Shown: one piece after another, positions 37,601 to 49,383 of the stretch
How the letters are laid out: each line of letters begins with the position of its first letter
Position numbering within the stretch: the stretch's first letter is position 1
Assembly (NCBI GenBank): GCA_000697475.1
Contig: JNEU01000614.1
Span: 1-64,000, forward strand
Direction: 5' to 3'
DNA: 64,000 nt
Source: Lichtheimia corymbifera B2541
Lineage: Eukaryota > Mucoromycota > Mucoromycetes > Mucorales > Lichtheimiaceae
Notes under the pieces: model-generated
What the model was told of the DNA's origin: nothing
Databases searched by the model: none
What the model saw: the letters and a program-made list of their open reading frames with translations, nothing else
Made by a program: the position numbers and the translations under genes

Positions 37601-38942
37601 TGACATCCATTGTAAGGGTACCGGTTCCCCATTGCATATGAAAGCAAAGTCATCCGCATGCTGAGTCAAATAATGTTCATGCAGTGTCTTGTGTGTTGCC
37701 ATGAGCCAGTCCTCTGATAACCATGCCACATGCCGATAGGACATGTTCGCCCATTTGACAAGGAACTCCTTGCGCTTCAACGTCACTTTTTTGAGTGGTA
37801 TATTCCCGGCCTGTCGTCGTTGCTGTGGATCAGCTAAACGCCATGCAAGTATCTTTTCAGCTTCACCGGTAAAAGCAATACATTGTGGACATTGTTGATG
37901 TTGCATGCAAGTCGTGGGTGTTTCTTCGTCAAGTCGTTGCTGCTGCTCCTCTTCATCAAGACTATCGAAATGGAAACAGCGTTTGCACTTTGAGCATCGA
38001 AATAAGCAGCAGCTCTGATTCTCATCACGTGGTATCTGACATTTCTCGCATGTTGTATTATGATGGTTCAAGCAATCGCTGCACTGGAACTCGAGTAGGG
38101 TTTCGCCATTTGTAGTACGTTGTATCAATTGATCTGACGAACAACATTTTTCATGCGTGGCTGTCGAGCAGGTTGTACATAAATAAAGCCGTCCCTGATC
38201 CTCTTCCTCTTCTGCTGATGTATGCGGTCGATCTGATTCATTGGGGTAACCTTGCTTTTTGCACTGTGAGCAATGAGTGGAATGGGATGATATGGTATCT
38301 GAATTGTAAAAGGGTACAGTTGGTGGTGGTGGTGGTGGTGAGGATTGTTGCTTTGATGGGTATGATGCTGCTGCTTCATCATTATCATTGTAGGAGCTAT
38401 CCAAAACATGATCGATATGGGTGAGCACGTTGTTGTTGGGTGAAAGGATCAATGCATTATCGCTGTCAGAAGAAGAACCCTCTGGTGTTGATATCGTTTG
38501 ATGTTGATATGCCTCCAAAGCCATCGCATCGATCTCATGCAAGATATGTGCACGTTCCTACCACATCAATTGTAAGACACGTACATCATTGGACAAACGC
38601 TGTGTTTGTGTGTGTTACCTGTGTCTCGGTACCATCCTTCCATTTTACGTTAAAGGTCACCTTCCCTGATGGCGAAGTAGAACACGAAATAATACGATCA
38701 AGACCACCATGTGTCGCCAGAAGTCTTTGCACTTGAGTATGCACAGAAGGAGCCACCGATCGATCGTCAGGGATCTCAATGTCAATATCTGGTAGCACTA
38801 CAGCTTGCGTGACAAGCCAACGAGAATACACGATCTGCCACAAAAAAGTGAGGAAGCTGGGAATAGCGATGCTTGTAATGTTCAATGCGCTTACATTTCT
38901 GGGTATCGTCTTGTATAGACGTTCTTTTGGCGGGCTTGTCAT
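34675..38942 (-). CDS. Mit1/CHD3-like SNF2-family protein with degenerate ATPase motifs
   Basis: Chromatin-remodeller architecture of the CHD/Mit1 (SHREC) class. From ATG at 38942: a small exon, then about 38.63-38.84 kb, then a large exon with a Cys-rich double PHD-like region (CSQCKKQGYP, CTTCSTATHEKCC, CSDCLNHHNTTCEKCQIP, CSKCKRCFHFD, CPQCI). A chromodomain-like segment follows (KRKEFLVKWANMSYRHVAWL). Then a SNF2 ATPase region: ADDKGLGKTTQVVSFLDYLL, LVVTPHKSHVESWIRK, VVDQAHQVDSSVYRAL, YYLRRTKDLLLQTLPPKSEL, VLVLSAYKSILDILARYF and RAVDCVYCVGQAKPVVVF. The CHD-type tail EIKNILKFGVAGLFEDD ... IHYDDHAIDKLLDRSDLT anchors the family. Walker A is near-normal, but the DEAH box reads DQAH and the arginine-finger and TGTPLQN motifs are lost. 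A Ser-rich, basic tail ends with TAA at 34675-34677. Confidence 0.85.
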
Positions 38943-39440
38943 GAGTGTGTGCTCACAAGGTAGATAGCTGTATGGTGGTGGTGGGCGTGAAAAGGAACAG
39001 GTAGAAACGACGGCGGAGGAGGAGGATGATTCTGATAGCAGTTACTACTACACTACTACTGCCCAAATGTCCCATTGCATATTATTTTCCTTTGACGCGT
39101 ATCCATTTCCACTATCATCATTTGATTGTCTTTTCAACACAGTCCTCATTGGCGTAGAAGTAAATTGGGTGGCTCCACCTGCAGCCCCATGATTCATCAT
39201 GTTAAGGTCATGCTCGCAGTAACGCACCATGAAAAATATGTTTCTATGTACAGAAAATGACTCCATGAATTGTCTCTGATTAAGAATTGTTTTGTTTATG
39301 TATTAAACCAAAGCAGGATATGTTCTTCTTTCTACGAATGAATGAATTATATAATAACCCCTATTATTATGACATTTGTGTATAATATTCGATACATCCA
39401 TTATTATTGGGGGTGATGCCGTTGCGTGTGTAAGATAAGC
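38943..39440. other. Intergenic region, 0.5 kb
   Basis: Between two minus-strand genes; expected to hold the upstream region of the SNF2-like gene and the 3' end of the next gene. No motif or frame is supported. Confidence 0.4.
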
Positions 39441-40542
39441 TCAAAGTTTCTCGTCAGGATGGTAGGCATGAGATGGCAATGGAAGACCGGCTTGGGATTG
39501 GCGGTAGGTAGGGGGATCAGCTACCACAACAAGAGAAGGTCTGTAAGGTGGCAATACACTACCACCTCCTCCACCATTGCTGCTGTTCATCATGGTCACA
39601 CCATTGTTACCAACGCCCTGAGCTGAGATTGCAAAATGATGAAGCAGATTATATCGATCATCAAATTCAATGACGATGCCCTATATCATAAAAAAGTGAG
39701 AATAGAGTATATACATATCAATGCTTGAATGTTTGGATAGAGTAGGCAGGGGAAAGGGCAAACGAGGGAGAATAGGAGAGTGTGTAAAAAGGAAACATTT
39801 GACTTACATAGATGGATTGAATAGAAAGAGAAGGAGGAGGTGGAGGAGGAGGAGTTATACCATGGGGCGTATGTTGTTGTTGCTGCTGTAGATAATCAGG
39901 AGGTGATGATGGCTGTGGTGGTGGTGGTGGTGGTGCCTTGCAAAGACGATAATTTATGCCCCGGATATTCTCAGTCGCATTCATGCAAGCGCATAAATGT
40001 AGGATAGCACTTTCAAACTACGTATGATGGAAGCAGCAGAGCGATTGGAAAGACAAATGATACAATGAGTGACGATGGTTGAGCAAGGGGTGATGAGGTG
40101 GGTTTGTTATATGCAGCTATTGTTTTTTACCTGAACCTTGAGCCTCCGACGCCATGCTACTAGGATACTACTAAGGGCAACGAATGAAAACGGGATACCC
40201 AATAGCAATGCAACATGATGCGTATAGTAAATGGCAAGACCAACAGAGCACAAGATGCTTGCTCCAGTACAAAGAATCAAAGTAGCCATCCGCCCTGACG
40301 TAAATGATGGCGGTGGGGGATGACGTTGAGCGGCAGCATTGAAAGCATGCATGACACCCGCAAATTCTTGACGAGTCATCTATAATAAAAAGTCGGGTTT
40401 GTACATATGTCAATGATGATGGGTCGCATGACAGGTGGCGTGTAGTAGGGATCATGCAACAACAACTCACAAATCCTTCTAGATCCAAGGTATACTGGTC
40501 GTCAAATCGACCATTTCTATACGAACAACGCATTGACTTCAT
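39441..40542 (-). CDS. Small two-helix membrane protein, possibly ERF4/GOLGA7-like
   Basis: ATG at 40542 (a second in-frame ATG is at 40533). Exon 1 ends DQYTLDLEGF and joins MTRQEFAGVMHAFNAAAQRH. Two adjacent hydrophobic spans follow (MATLILCTGASILCSVGLAI and VALLLGIPFSFVALSSILVA), then WRRRLKVQ joined to FESAILHLCACMNATENIRG, a Pro/Gln-rich loop, and GIVIEFDDRYNLLHHF before a Gly/Pro-rich tail ending at TGA 39441-39443. The order (LEG-like start, central membrane or Cys-rich block, W-basic, N-rich helix, then IEFDDR) resembles the ERF4/GOLGA7 accessory subunit of Ras palmitoyltransferase, but I cannot confirm it. Four exons. Confidence 0.7.
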
Positions 40543-40936
40543 TTCTTTTTACACCGAGTAAAAAAAAAGAAAACAAAGAAGGGAAAAGGGAAAAAAAACG
40601 CCAAGTACCATGTTGGTCAAAGAAAGAGCAATCCATAAAATAAGGAGTGCACGTGTGCAGGACCACCACCCATAGTTTGTGTGTGTGCGTATATAACGAT
40701 ACTTGGCCGCTGTAATTCCAAGGGCCCAAATCTATGTAAGCGGCGGTTCCTGCAATCTCTTAACAAATAAAGACTTCATCCTTGCCATGACATCCCCTTT
40801 TTTCCCTTTTTTCCCTCTCTTGTCTTTGCAACTTCTTTTGTTCCTCTTTATGCCTTGTTTTTGAATCCGTGTTCTCGATCCATTGTATTTGTCTTTTTTT
40901 TTCCTTTCTTAATCACACGTCTTCTTTTTTGATCCC
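40543..40936. promoter_or_regulatory. Divergent promoter region
   Basis: About 390 bases between two divergent start codons (the 2-helix protein and the Na+/H+ antiporter). The antiporter side is strongly pyrimidine-rich (about 40795-40925), as is common in fungal 5' leaders. Confidence 0.45.
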
Positions 40937-43724
40937 ATGGCTGTCAATCTCATCCCAGGGGAGTTCTCGGCCTTTACTATTGCAGTCGCTATTCTTAGCG
41001 GCTTTATCGTTTTCTTCGGATACGTGTCCATGTTTATCAAAGAACGCATGTTCCTCTCAGAAGCATGTAAGTAGGATGATGTTGCTTCCGACAACATCGT
41101 TGAAAAGAAAGAAAGAGTGATCGACGTTTCGAGGCGCTCTCGATCGGAGCCAACTCCAAACGACCCCCTCTCTCTCTCTTACTCTCCCCCGCTTTAATCT
41201 GTATCACTTTACTCACATCTTGGTTTTCTCCTTTCATTGCTGTAGTCGTTGCAGTAATTATCGGAATAATTGCAGGTCCACTAGTTACAAATGGCATAAA
41301 TCCATACGCTTGGGAAAATAGCGATGAGATCACGAAACAATTAACCCGCTGTATTATTGCTATTCAGGTAAATCACGCATACACACCTCTTTTAAGCATA
41401 CACTATCGTTTGTTAACAACTATGCTATGATTTAGGTTATGGCCGTTGGTATCGAATTGCCAAAGTAAATCAGAGTGAGAGAGCGTACAAAAAGAAAAAG
41501 GGGGAGGGGCGAAAGCGAATGGAATGACAAGGTCCGTATGAAATACATGTAACACTCACCGACAATGACTCTAGGCATTACATGAAAAAGGATTGGTTGA
41601 CCATGTTCATGTTACTTATGCCAGTCATGATCTTCATGTGGCTCGTCAGTGGTCTTATTGTATGGATGTTTGTTCCGCCCATCACTTATGTAAGTCAACA
41701 CAGGCCTTTTTCATATTTCAACAAAAAGGGGGTGGACCCGATTATGTATGTATACTCATTCTTTGATCCAGCTTGAATCACTCGTGATTGGAGCATGTGT
41801 ATGCCCTACCGATCCAGTAAGTAGAATGCAGCAACCCCAGTTCCCAGCAGCACCCTACTATAGTGGGAATGTCTCACTTTATACGCGATGATAGATCCTT
41901 GCCAATTCCGTTGTCAAGGGCCGGTTTGCCGAAAAACATGTACCATCGCACATACGAAATGCTCTTTCTGCAGAAAGGTAAGGACATATCCTTGATATGT
42001 AAAGAGATAGGGGGTGCGTGAATATGTTGCACACTACTAAAAGGAAAGAACGATAGTGGTGCAAACGATGGAATGGGTTTTCCCTTTTTGTTTCTTGCCA
42101 TCTTTTTGCTAGGTGAAGACCATGTAGGCAAGGCCATAGGCAAATGGATCTATGAGACATGTCTATTTCAGATCGCCCTATCATGTGTTATCGGCGTGGT
42201 GGTCGGTTACGTTGCACGTAAAATGCTGCAGTGGTCTGAGCGGCAGTAAGTGACCATAACAAACAAAATCCGTTACGACGGGGTAAACTAATCATCATGT
42301 GCCTACATGATAGCCATCTCATTGATAAACCTTCTTTTCTATCTTTTGCGATCGCCCTTGCAGTAAGTGTCTTTTTTTTTCGACAGTATGTGTGTGTGTG
42401 TGTGGCAACCCCTGAACTGGTTTGCTTGCATATGTACATGGATAAAAGGCTAATCAAAAGTGAATCTGCATGCAGCTTTTTCTGATGAGCATGACGGGCT
42501 TTTCTGGAAGTGATGATGTCTTGGCATGTTTTGCTGCAGGCAATGCATTCTCCTGGGATGACTGGTTTCGTAAAGAAACCGAAGAGGCACATTTTCAAGA
42601 CGTCATTGACATGATGCTCAACTTGTCTATTTTCGTCTATATCGGAGCCGTCATTGTACGTAGTTTGCAACCCCCATTTTAAAATGCAAAACGAAAAACT
42701 GATGCATGATTGATCTGTTTTTTTTTAGCCATGGAACGAGTTCCATGATCCCGTGCTTGGATTGACGTGGTGGCGTCTGGTGATAATTGCTATTCTTATC
42801 TTAATCTTTCGGCGTTTACCGATTGTCCTCTTACTGAAGCCCGTGATGCCTGCCATGAAGACCTACCGTGAAGCCTTGTTTAGTGGCTGGTTTGGTCCAA
42901 TGGGGGTTGGTGCTTTGTTTTTATCCAAGATTGCCAAAGAAGAGCTCGAACAAGTGTATCCAAAGGTTGAAGGTCAAGAAGATGCTGTGCCTATTCGGCT
43001 GATTAATCCGATTGTATTATTCATTGTGCTATCATCGGTGCTTGTGCACGGCACAACGATCCCGTTGTTCCAATTGGGAAAACGCATACGTAGCAGAACA
43101 TTATCCTTTGCAAGCACAAGCAGCAATCCGATGATCATGAAGTTACCCAAATTTTCTGCACGTCGACACAGGTCGAGTCCCGAGTCCACAATGACCGAGA
43201 CTCAACGCAATACCCTATATAACACAGCACATCGTCAACAACAGCAATTACAACAGCAACAGCAACAACAAGCAGGAGGAGACTCGGGTACCAGTGGTGA
43301 GACAATGATATCATCCCATAACAACTATATGGATTATGCGATCAACATGCCATCATCCAATGCCTCTGATATCCCTGAAGAAGAGTTTCTTCCATCGGAT
43401 GAGCCGCCAAGTCTACATCCAATGGAGTCTTCCAACATACGATTTGTAGAACCTGTCAAACCAAGGCCATCCACAGGTGCCACAAGTGAAATGCAAGATG
43501 CTGCCGATCTTGGTTCCGAGCACCTTCAGCAGCAGCAGTCATCATCGTCTCCTGCTGATTCAAGGAGGTCAAGTCAACATAAACGCCACATGTTTAGAGG
43601 TCGTAGCAAGAAACCAATCCATGACGAAGAGGCAAGCATGCAATTGAGACAACCTGATACATCTTCTTCAGCTTCTACTGCTTCAGCATCCTCTTCTTCC
43701 ACAACCCACGCTCAACCCCATTAA
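40937..43724 (+). CDS. Na+(K+)/H+ antiporter, NHA1/SOD2 type
   Basis: Plasma-membrane cation/proton exchanger of the CPA1 family used for Na+ and K+ export and pH balance. ATG at 40937 (MAVNLIPGEFSAFTIAVAIL). The exon chain gives about 12 membrane segments: FFGYVSMFIKERMFLSEA, VVAVIIGIIAGPLVTNGINP, CIIAIQVMAVGIELPK, then HYMKKDWLTMFMLLMPVMIF, and the diagnostic CPTDPILANSVVKGRFAEKH. SGANDGMGFPFLFLAIFLLG (the conserved acidic ND-G core) follows, and then GFSGSDDVLACFAAGNAFSW. The final long exon (about 42.73-43.72 kb) ends the membrane domain (TYREALFSGWFGPMGVGALF) and a long hydrophilic tail with polyglutamine and Ser/Thr runs, typical of fungal NHA1 regulatory tails. TAA at 43722-43724. About 700 residues. 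Confidence 0.95.
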
Positions 43725-43964
43725 TCTCTTTCCCCCACTTCATGTTAATTAGAAAAACATCCAACAACAACAACACCCTGATTCTATTGTACATTGATGA
43801 TCATTTATAAACCACTACCACTACTACGTTTTTGGGGGGTTGATTTTTCAGGCCATCATCTGGGAGAGTGTGTGTGCGAGTGTGTATGGAGTTGATGCTA
43901 GACATGTGGTATATATATATGTGTCGTATGTAATGGTGATGATGATCCCTTTTTCTTGGTGATA

Positions 43965-44607
43965 TTAAGAATCTTGCTCGTCATCCCGTTTCCGACCTGT
44001 CGTTCGCAAAAGCAACTGAATGAACTCCTCCAACATGGGATTCTCGCTTCTGGCAGTTGTGAGCTCCTTTTCTGGATCAGTCGACCGATCAATATGTGAC
44101 ACCAATTCGCGAATCCGTGGATTTTCGAGATACTTTAGAACATCATTCGAGTGTCCTACCGCCTTGTATTAATATAATATCCACAAACACTGTCACCATG
44201 GTAACTAACCTATTGATGTCAATTCATCCAATGAAAGTCGACTGGGATCATCCTCTTCAGCATCATCGGTGGGTAGTTGACGTCGTTCATGCGGCTGGTC
44301 TTCTGTAAAAAGATATACCTATAAGAAACCACTACCTCACCTCAACATGGCACACTCGGTCCCCCTTACCTTGTGGTGGAACAGGCTTTTCACAGGGTTG
44401 TGCTATAACCAGAATGAGTAAAACGGTGGCGCTCATTGCAGTGAGATCTTACTCTTGTGTTGCTTGAAACAAGCGATCGAACAGCTAAATGGATAGATCG
44501 TCAGCGATCGTGCTGCTCATGAGGTCCATAATAACATACTATGGTGTGGTGCATGTGGGGCACTTGTATTTGCTCGGTTCGATTTGGCAGATCTGGCAAG
44601 TTTTCAT
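43965..44607 (-). CDS. HIT-type zinc-finger protein, HIT1/ZNHIT3
   Basis: Factor that stabilises Rsa1/NUFIP during box C/D snoRNP assembly. Four or five small exons. The first (MKTCQICQIEPSKYKCPTC, ATG at 44607) joins CSIACFKQHK to complete a zf-HIT finger with its Cys/His ligands. Then CEKPVPPQ and a short acidic linker (DDAEEDDPSRLSLDELTS). The final exon reads GHSNDVLKYLENPRIRELVS and ends in a helical NPMLEEFIQLLLRTTGRKRD segment, which fits the conserved ZNHIT3 C-terminal domain. TAA at 43965-43967. The protein is only about 145 residues, the usual size. Confidence 0.88.
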
Positions 44608-44764
44608 TTGTATGAGAGAGAAAAAGAAAAGGAACGTAAAGATGACCACAACCCCAGCGAGATTATCTCTGACACTTTATATCCACACGCATTGATGTCG
44701 TCCCACGAGCACCCCTTTGTCAATAAAGAAAGATGATATATATTTGAATGTAAAATAAAAAGTA

Positions 44765-45616
44765 CTAGCGCCATGGCTCGAGTTCCTCGGGATGCACCAG
44801 CACCTTTTCACCATTGTCACGTACTGTTTCTCGCTTCGTGTCTCTGGGTAACGGTTTCCGCATATCTGGAAATTGAAATCATGTTGGCATGGATACCATC
44901 GACCTTGTAATCAATCATCATTTACCATATGCATCCTCGTTTGTTGCTCCCGTGTAATAGTTCTTGACACGTTGGTATACTGAGTATCCAAATTTACGAT
45001 ACATTCCCACCGCCACGGCATTGGATACACGCACATATAAATCCACGAACCATCCATTGTACCTAATCCCATGGATAGATAAGAAGTCATATCACCCTAT
45101 GTGTGTTATGTATATACTCACGTCTTTTCAGATACATCTTCCAACAAATTCATCATGCCATCTGCTAAGCCTAGACGTCGATATTCGGGTGCCACGGTAA
45201 TAGCTGTAACGTGCCCATGCCAGTTTTTGCCTGTGCCTTCAGCCTTGCCCATCACTATCATCCATCATTCGTCATTCATCAAGTTGACTTTGTGTGCCGT
45301 TGTTGCAGTAATCCCCCCTTACCATATCCCATAAGACGATCGTGGGTCGACATTTGCACGCAAAAGAGATCAGGCCACTGAGCAAGGTACTGCAGATAAA
45401 ACGAAATGTTGTACTGGGATAGCAAGCGTCATCAGCAAGGTGGTGTGGTTGAGTACGCGCAAAGAAGAAACAAACTTACTGTCTCGGTCAATACATCGAG
45501 GTTGCTGGCGTTGCCAATGGGGTCAGTTGGTATAAAAGTAAATGAAAAAAAAGAAAGACGTACACATTGTTGAATTCGAATAGGTCAGTTGCCTTGAACC
45601 GGCGAAGCAAACTCAT
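44765..45616 (-). CDS. NAA20: N-terminal acetyltransferase NatB catalytic subunit NAA20
   Basis: Catalytic subunit of NatB, which acetylates the first Met when followed by Asp, Glu, Asn or Gln. ATG at 45616. Small exons join MSLLRRFKATDLFEFNNV, NLDVLTET, YNISFYLQYLAQWPDLF, then GYVMGKAEGTGKNWHGHVTA followed by ITVAPEYRRLGLADGMM. The acetyl-CoA loop (R-R-x-G-x-A) is visible in this segment. Later exons read YNGWFVDLYVRVSNAVAVGM and YRKFGYSVYQRVKNYYTG. End DMRKPLPRDTKRETV...HPEELEPWR with TAG at 44765-44767. About 180 residues, expected length. Separated from HIT1 by about 160 bases on the same strand. Confidence 0.93.
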
Positions 45617-45936
45617 GGCGTGTTATCAAGTGCGTATAGAGGAGAAGAAGGTGTCTTGTAAATTGCCACCTCCACCACCACCACCCATATCCGCCTTTGG
45701 TCGTATACCATCAGACCCAGCCATCCTCCTCCTCCGTAGCATCATTAAGCTAGTGTACCAGTTGTTTGTACATGTACCCTCACTCATCTTGAGCGAATGT
45801 ATGTTTTTTCCATATCTGTTAAACAAATGATATAACAATGATGCCATCGTCCTGCTGAAAAACAAATATAAAACACCCTTGTTGGTGTCAAATCATGGAC
45901 CATTCTATTCTCTTTTCTTCTCTCTTTACAACTACC
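45617..45936. promoter_or_regulatory. Divergent promoter region
   Basis: About 320 bases between the NAA20 start (-) and the small mitochondrial-type gene (+); both promoters lie here. Contains CCACCACCACC near 45671 with no known role. Confidence 0.4.
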
Positions 45937-46336
45937 ATGTTTTCACGCAGTGCACGCCTTGTTCAATCATCCAGCCGTCCTATTTTACGACGAGCAGCTG
46001 ATAAACAAGGTAAGGAGGAAATAGGTTACAGGATCCCATAAAGGTAGTATAGCTGACAACAACAACAACCTTACTAGATGCCAATGTCAAGATGCGCACA
46101 GGACCCAACTACGCCCCTATTTGTGCTGCCATCCTGGGTGTAGGTGGCGTTTACTGGTTTTGGAGCAAGAAGGAAGCAGATAAAGGTAGGTTTTTACTTT
46201 TTGGATATCTTACAACAGCAGCAGCAGCAATGTATCTAATGTACAATATAAAGCATCCGACAAGGTGCTTGAAAAGGATAGTCTCAAGACCAATCGTGTC
46301 ACTGAAAACCCTGGAGGAGGTGGATCCAAGATTTAG
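45937..46336 (+). CDS. Small mitochondrial-type single-span membrane protein
   Basis: Three exons give about 85 residues. The basic, hydroxylated N-terminus (MFSRSARLVQSSSRPILRRA) looks like a mitochondrial targeting signal. One hydrophobic span follows (APICAAILGVGGVYWFW), then a hydrophilic, Lys/Gly-rich tail ending NPGGGGSKI with TAG at 46334-46336. Both exon joins keep phase across introns at about 46010-46078 and 46184-46253. Family not recognised; an inner-membrane accessory protein would fit. Confidence 0.72.
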
Positions 46337-46383
46337 AATGTAGTCGTTTTCTCTCTCTCTCGAGTTGTTGTATGTAAATATGA

Positions 46384-48295
46384 TCAAATCCTAAATCGAA
46401 AATCGAGACGATTGCTGCCTTTTGCCTTTGTGGTTTGAATGTAATGCTTTTTCTCTTCCTGTGTCATCCTTTCCCACTTGTACGTCCGCCAGCGGTTGGT
46501 GAGTGAGTACCGGAAACGAAGAGAGAGGAATAGGATAGCCAACACCGATTGAAGTGCTATACAAATGGTGTTGCCATAGTAATAGCGTGGTGCATCCCAT
46601 GTTTCTAAAAAAAGTATAAGCATTTAGAAAATACGTTGTAAATGACTATGTACTGTATATACTTACGGTAAAACATGGCGCCTGGGACATGACTAAGATT
46701 AGCAAAGCCAACCATCATGCTGAGAGCCAAAGCACGCTTGCCAACAGGAGCTGCATTGGATGATAACCATGCTATATGCATACCATGCCAGCTCGGTGCA
46801 GCGACAGCCATCATGGCTGCTGCGTAAATACTCCATCGACCCGCATCCACTGGCAGTGTACGCAATGCAATGAAGGACCCCAGTTGCCAAAACACGCTAA
46901 TCAAGGCATGGAATGCTACCTCGCCGTGTCGGTCAGAGCTCCATGCAATAATGATTGAAAATATAAGGTTGATGATGTAGGCTGGGACTGTGAGCAGGTT
47001 GGCATTGGTCACTGAAAACCCATTATCTTTGATGATGGTAGGGAGATAGGTTGTCGTAGGTGTTTGGGTCATGAATCTATACATAGGATATGAGTCGTTG
47101 TGTGTGTACATGATGTGGAATATAAACATACCCAACAAACGTGGCAATGAGATGCATCCACACCTTGGTATCGAGAAAGCACTCCTTGACATCATCCCAT
47201 GTGATACGGGAATGCTGCTCAGTTTTGCTCTTGTCGTCACGAATCAGTCGTGTTACTGCAATCTTTGTCTCTCGTTCATCAAACCATCCCTTACGACCAC
47301 GTAAAACACCCTGAGTGCGTGAAGGACGTGATGGCAAATAAAAGCTATATATAATGATGAGCACTAGTAGCAGGTCCCCTTTTCATGCCATTACTTACAA
47401 AGCGGTAACTCCAATGATATGGGTAAAAATACCATCGAGGAGAAAAAGCCATTTCCAGCCTTCAAGACCACCCATGCCACTCATGCGGAAAATACCAAAA
47501 GAGATAAGGCCAGAGAATGCTGATGCAAATGATTGAACACCCCAAAAACATGCCAGACGTGTCGCAAGTTCGGTTGTCTTGTACCAGCCGGTAAGGTAAT
47601 AAAGGCATGCAGGGATGAAACCAGCTTCGGTGACAGCAATGAGCATACGCACCACGAAAAAAGAGGCATAGTTCTAGTTTCCATGTAAGATGTCGTTGAA
47701 TAGCAAGCAATAAGAAGCCAGCACATACATGAACAAGAGAATGAGCCCATGTAACAATACCCCAGGAGTTCATCATGATGGGAATCCAAAGATGAGCACC
47801 GATACGTTTTGAGATAAAGTTGGATGGGAGTGTGAATATGGTAAAAAGCACTGAATACACCATAATAGTAACGTTGACGCCATCATTGGTGAACCCGAGA
47901 TCCTTTGCAAGGTCATCTGAAATGGCATTGGCTGGCAAGGAACACAATTCCCATTATTAGCAAGCTGCTGTTGACACTTGTATGTGGTGTTTTCACTTAC
48001 AAAGGTTGGTACGATCCATATTGAGAACAAAGGACATGATCAACATGAATGGCATTAATCGGAAATCCAATTTACGAACAATCCTTCGCTCTTCATCCTC
48101 GGTCCATTGGAGTGTCTTGTCATATCCTTCAGTGTTATCGTCGTCGTCGTCATCACTTAGGCCAGCCTCCAGTGATGAAGAGGATGTATCAGAGTATGGA
48201 TGTTCGCGTGTCTTGACCACAACAATATCGCTTCCTTTGGAGGTGATCGAGGCCTTGGAAATAGATTTCACGTCAACAGGTGTTGCTGTTGTCAT
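46384..48295 (-). CDS. Major-facilitator permease, Dal5/allantoate-type anion:cation symporter
   Basis: Plasma-membrane symporter of the fungal allantoate/nicotinate/vitamin permease group; substrate cannot be told. ATG at 48295. An acidic tail precedes ERRIVRKLDFRLMPFMLIMS, the typical entry to the first span, followed by NMDRTNL and SNAISDDLAKDLGFTNDGVN (family hallmark). Later LPSNFISKRIGAHLWIPIMM, RMLIAVTEAGFIPACLYYLT, GWYKTTELATRLACFWGVQ, GWKWLFLLDGI, then FYLPSRPSR. The C-half includes FMTQTPTTTYLPTIIKDNGF and SSDRHGEVAFHALI. About 12 spans in total. TGA at 46384-46386. Confidence 0.93.
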
Positions 48296-49014
48296 TTCTG
48301 CTTCTTTCGTACACGCACACACAAGATGGTGTCCTTTTTCAAAACACACTTTTATACTACCAGGTTATATGCAAATGTCCTTATCGTATTGCGCCATTTG
48401 TGAATGATAGCATCACATTACGTGTGCTACGACGCCATATAACGGTTTGAATAATGCAAATCTAAGATATGATGAATAAATGCATCGACACCATCAAAGC
48501 AAGAAATTGTGCAATTTGAATCACCTTGCCACCGCTCGTGTAACAACAAGATTAATCTCTTTTTGCAAGAGCGTGTGAGATAAGCGATTGACTTAAGATC
48601 CGCGTTATCTGCTATTTTGGTAGCACAAAAAGAAGATGCATCAGAACAAAGAAATGGTCATTTTATTCTTGTATAGCGAAATAGACATCCCAAACTATAA
48701 CTATCTTTGGCAATAAAATGAAAGGTGCCAGATTTGGGCAATGTATATTCCAAGCTTTATTTTGAAACTTCCCAGTTCTGTAATGAGCAATAGCCCCAGC
48801 TTCTATTTGATCAAAGACACCACGCATTGTTGGTCATTGGGGATGGAAGAGATCATGACGTAAATAACAAATGTTGTTTATATATCGATAGAGAAAAATG
48901 GTTTTTATAATAAACTGACTAAGGCTATTTACAACAAGGTGATGGATCGTCTCGCCGCCGTATAAGCATCTGAATGACCGATCGACGACCTCTCTTTGCA
49001 CTTGGATCCCCCGT
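48296..49014. other. Intergenic region, 0.7 kb
   Basis: Upstream side of the MFS permease and downstream side of a weakly supported acidic ORF. No coding frame or clear motif. Confidence 0.45.
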
Positions 49015-49383
49015 TTACTCTTGCTCTTCGTCCTTTCGTCTTTTCACTCGGGTCATATCTTGTTCCTGCTCTTCATCATCATCATCCCATTGTCGTTTCA
49101 CTCGAGCCATCTCTTTTTCTAGTCCTATGTCTTCTTCGTCTTCGTCTTCTTCATCACCATCATCTTCTTCTTCCTCTCCTTCCTCCTCTTCGTCGTAGTC
49201 GTCTTCTTCATCGTCGTCATCGAACATCAACTCCCTTACAATTCTCAATCGTCTCATTCGAGCCCTGTCCGCGTCTTCCGTTAAGAACATCAGGAGTGTC
49301 TCATCGTCGCTGTCAAATAGCATATTGTTTTGGATAAAGGGCAATATCCGCACCTTCATGATGGATTTTTTCTTTTTATGCAA
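49015..49383 (-). CDS. Acidic low-complexity ORF, doubtful gene
   Basis: An intronless 122-codon frame: a short Lys-rich start (MHKKKKSIMKVRILPFIQNN), a charged helix-like piece (DDETLLMFLTEDADRARMRR), then almost continuous Asp/Glu. The first third reads like genuine protein; the rest is a GAA/GAC-type microsatellite that could be open by composition alone. It could be a remnant of a longer gene. No family recognised. Confidence 0.35.
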   Translation of the reverse strand: MHKKKKSIMKVRILPFIQNNMLFDSDDETLLMFLTEDADRARMRRLRIVRELMFDDDDEEDDYDEEEEGEEEEDDGDEEDEDEEDIGLEKEMARVKRQWDDDDEEQEQDMTRVKRRKDEEQE

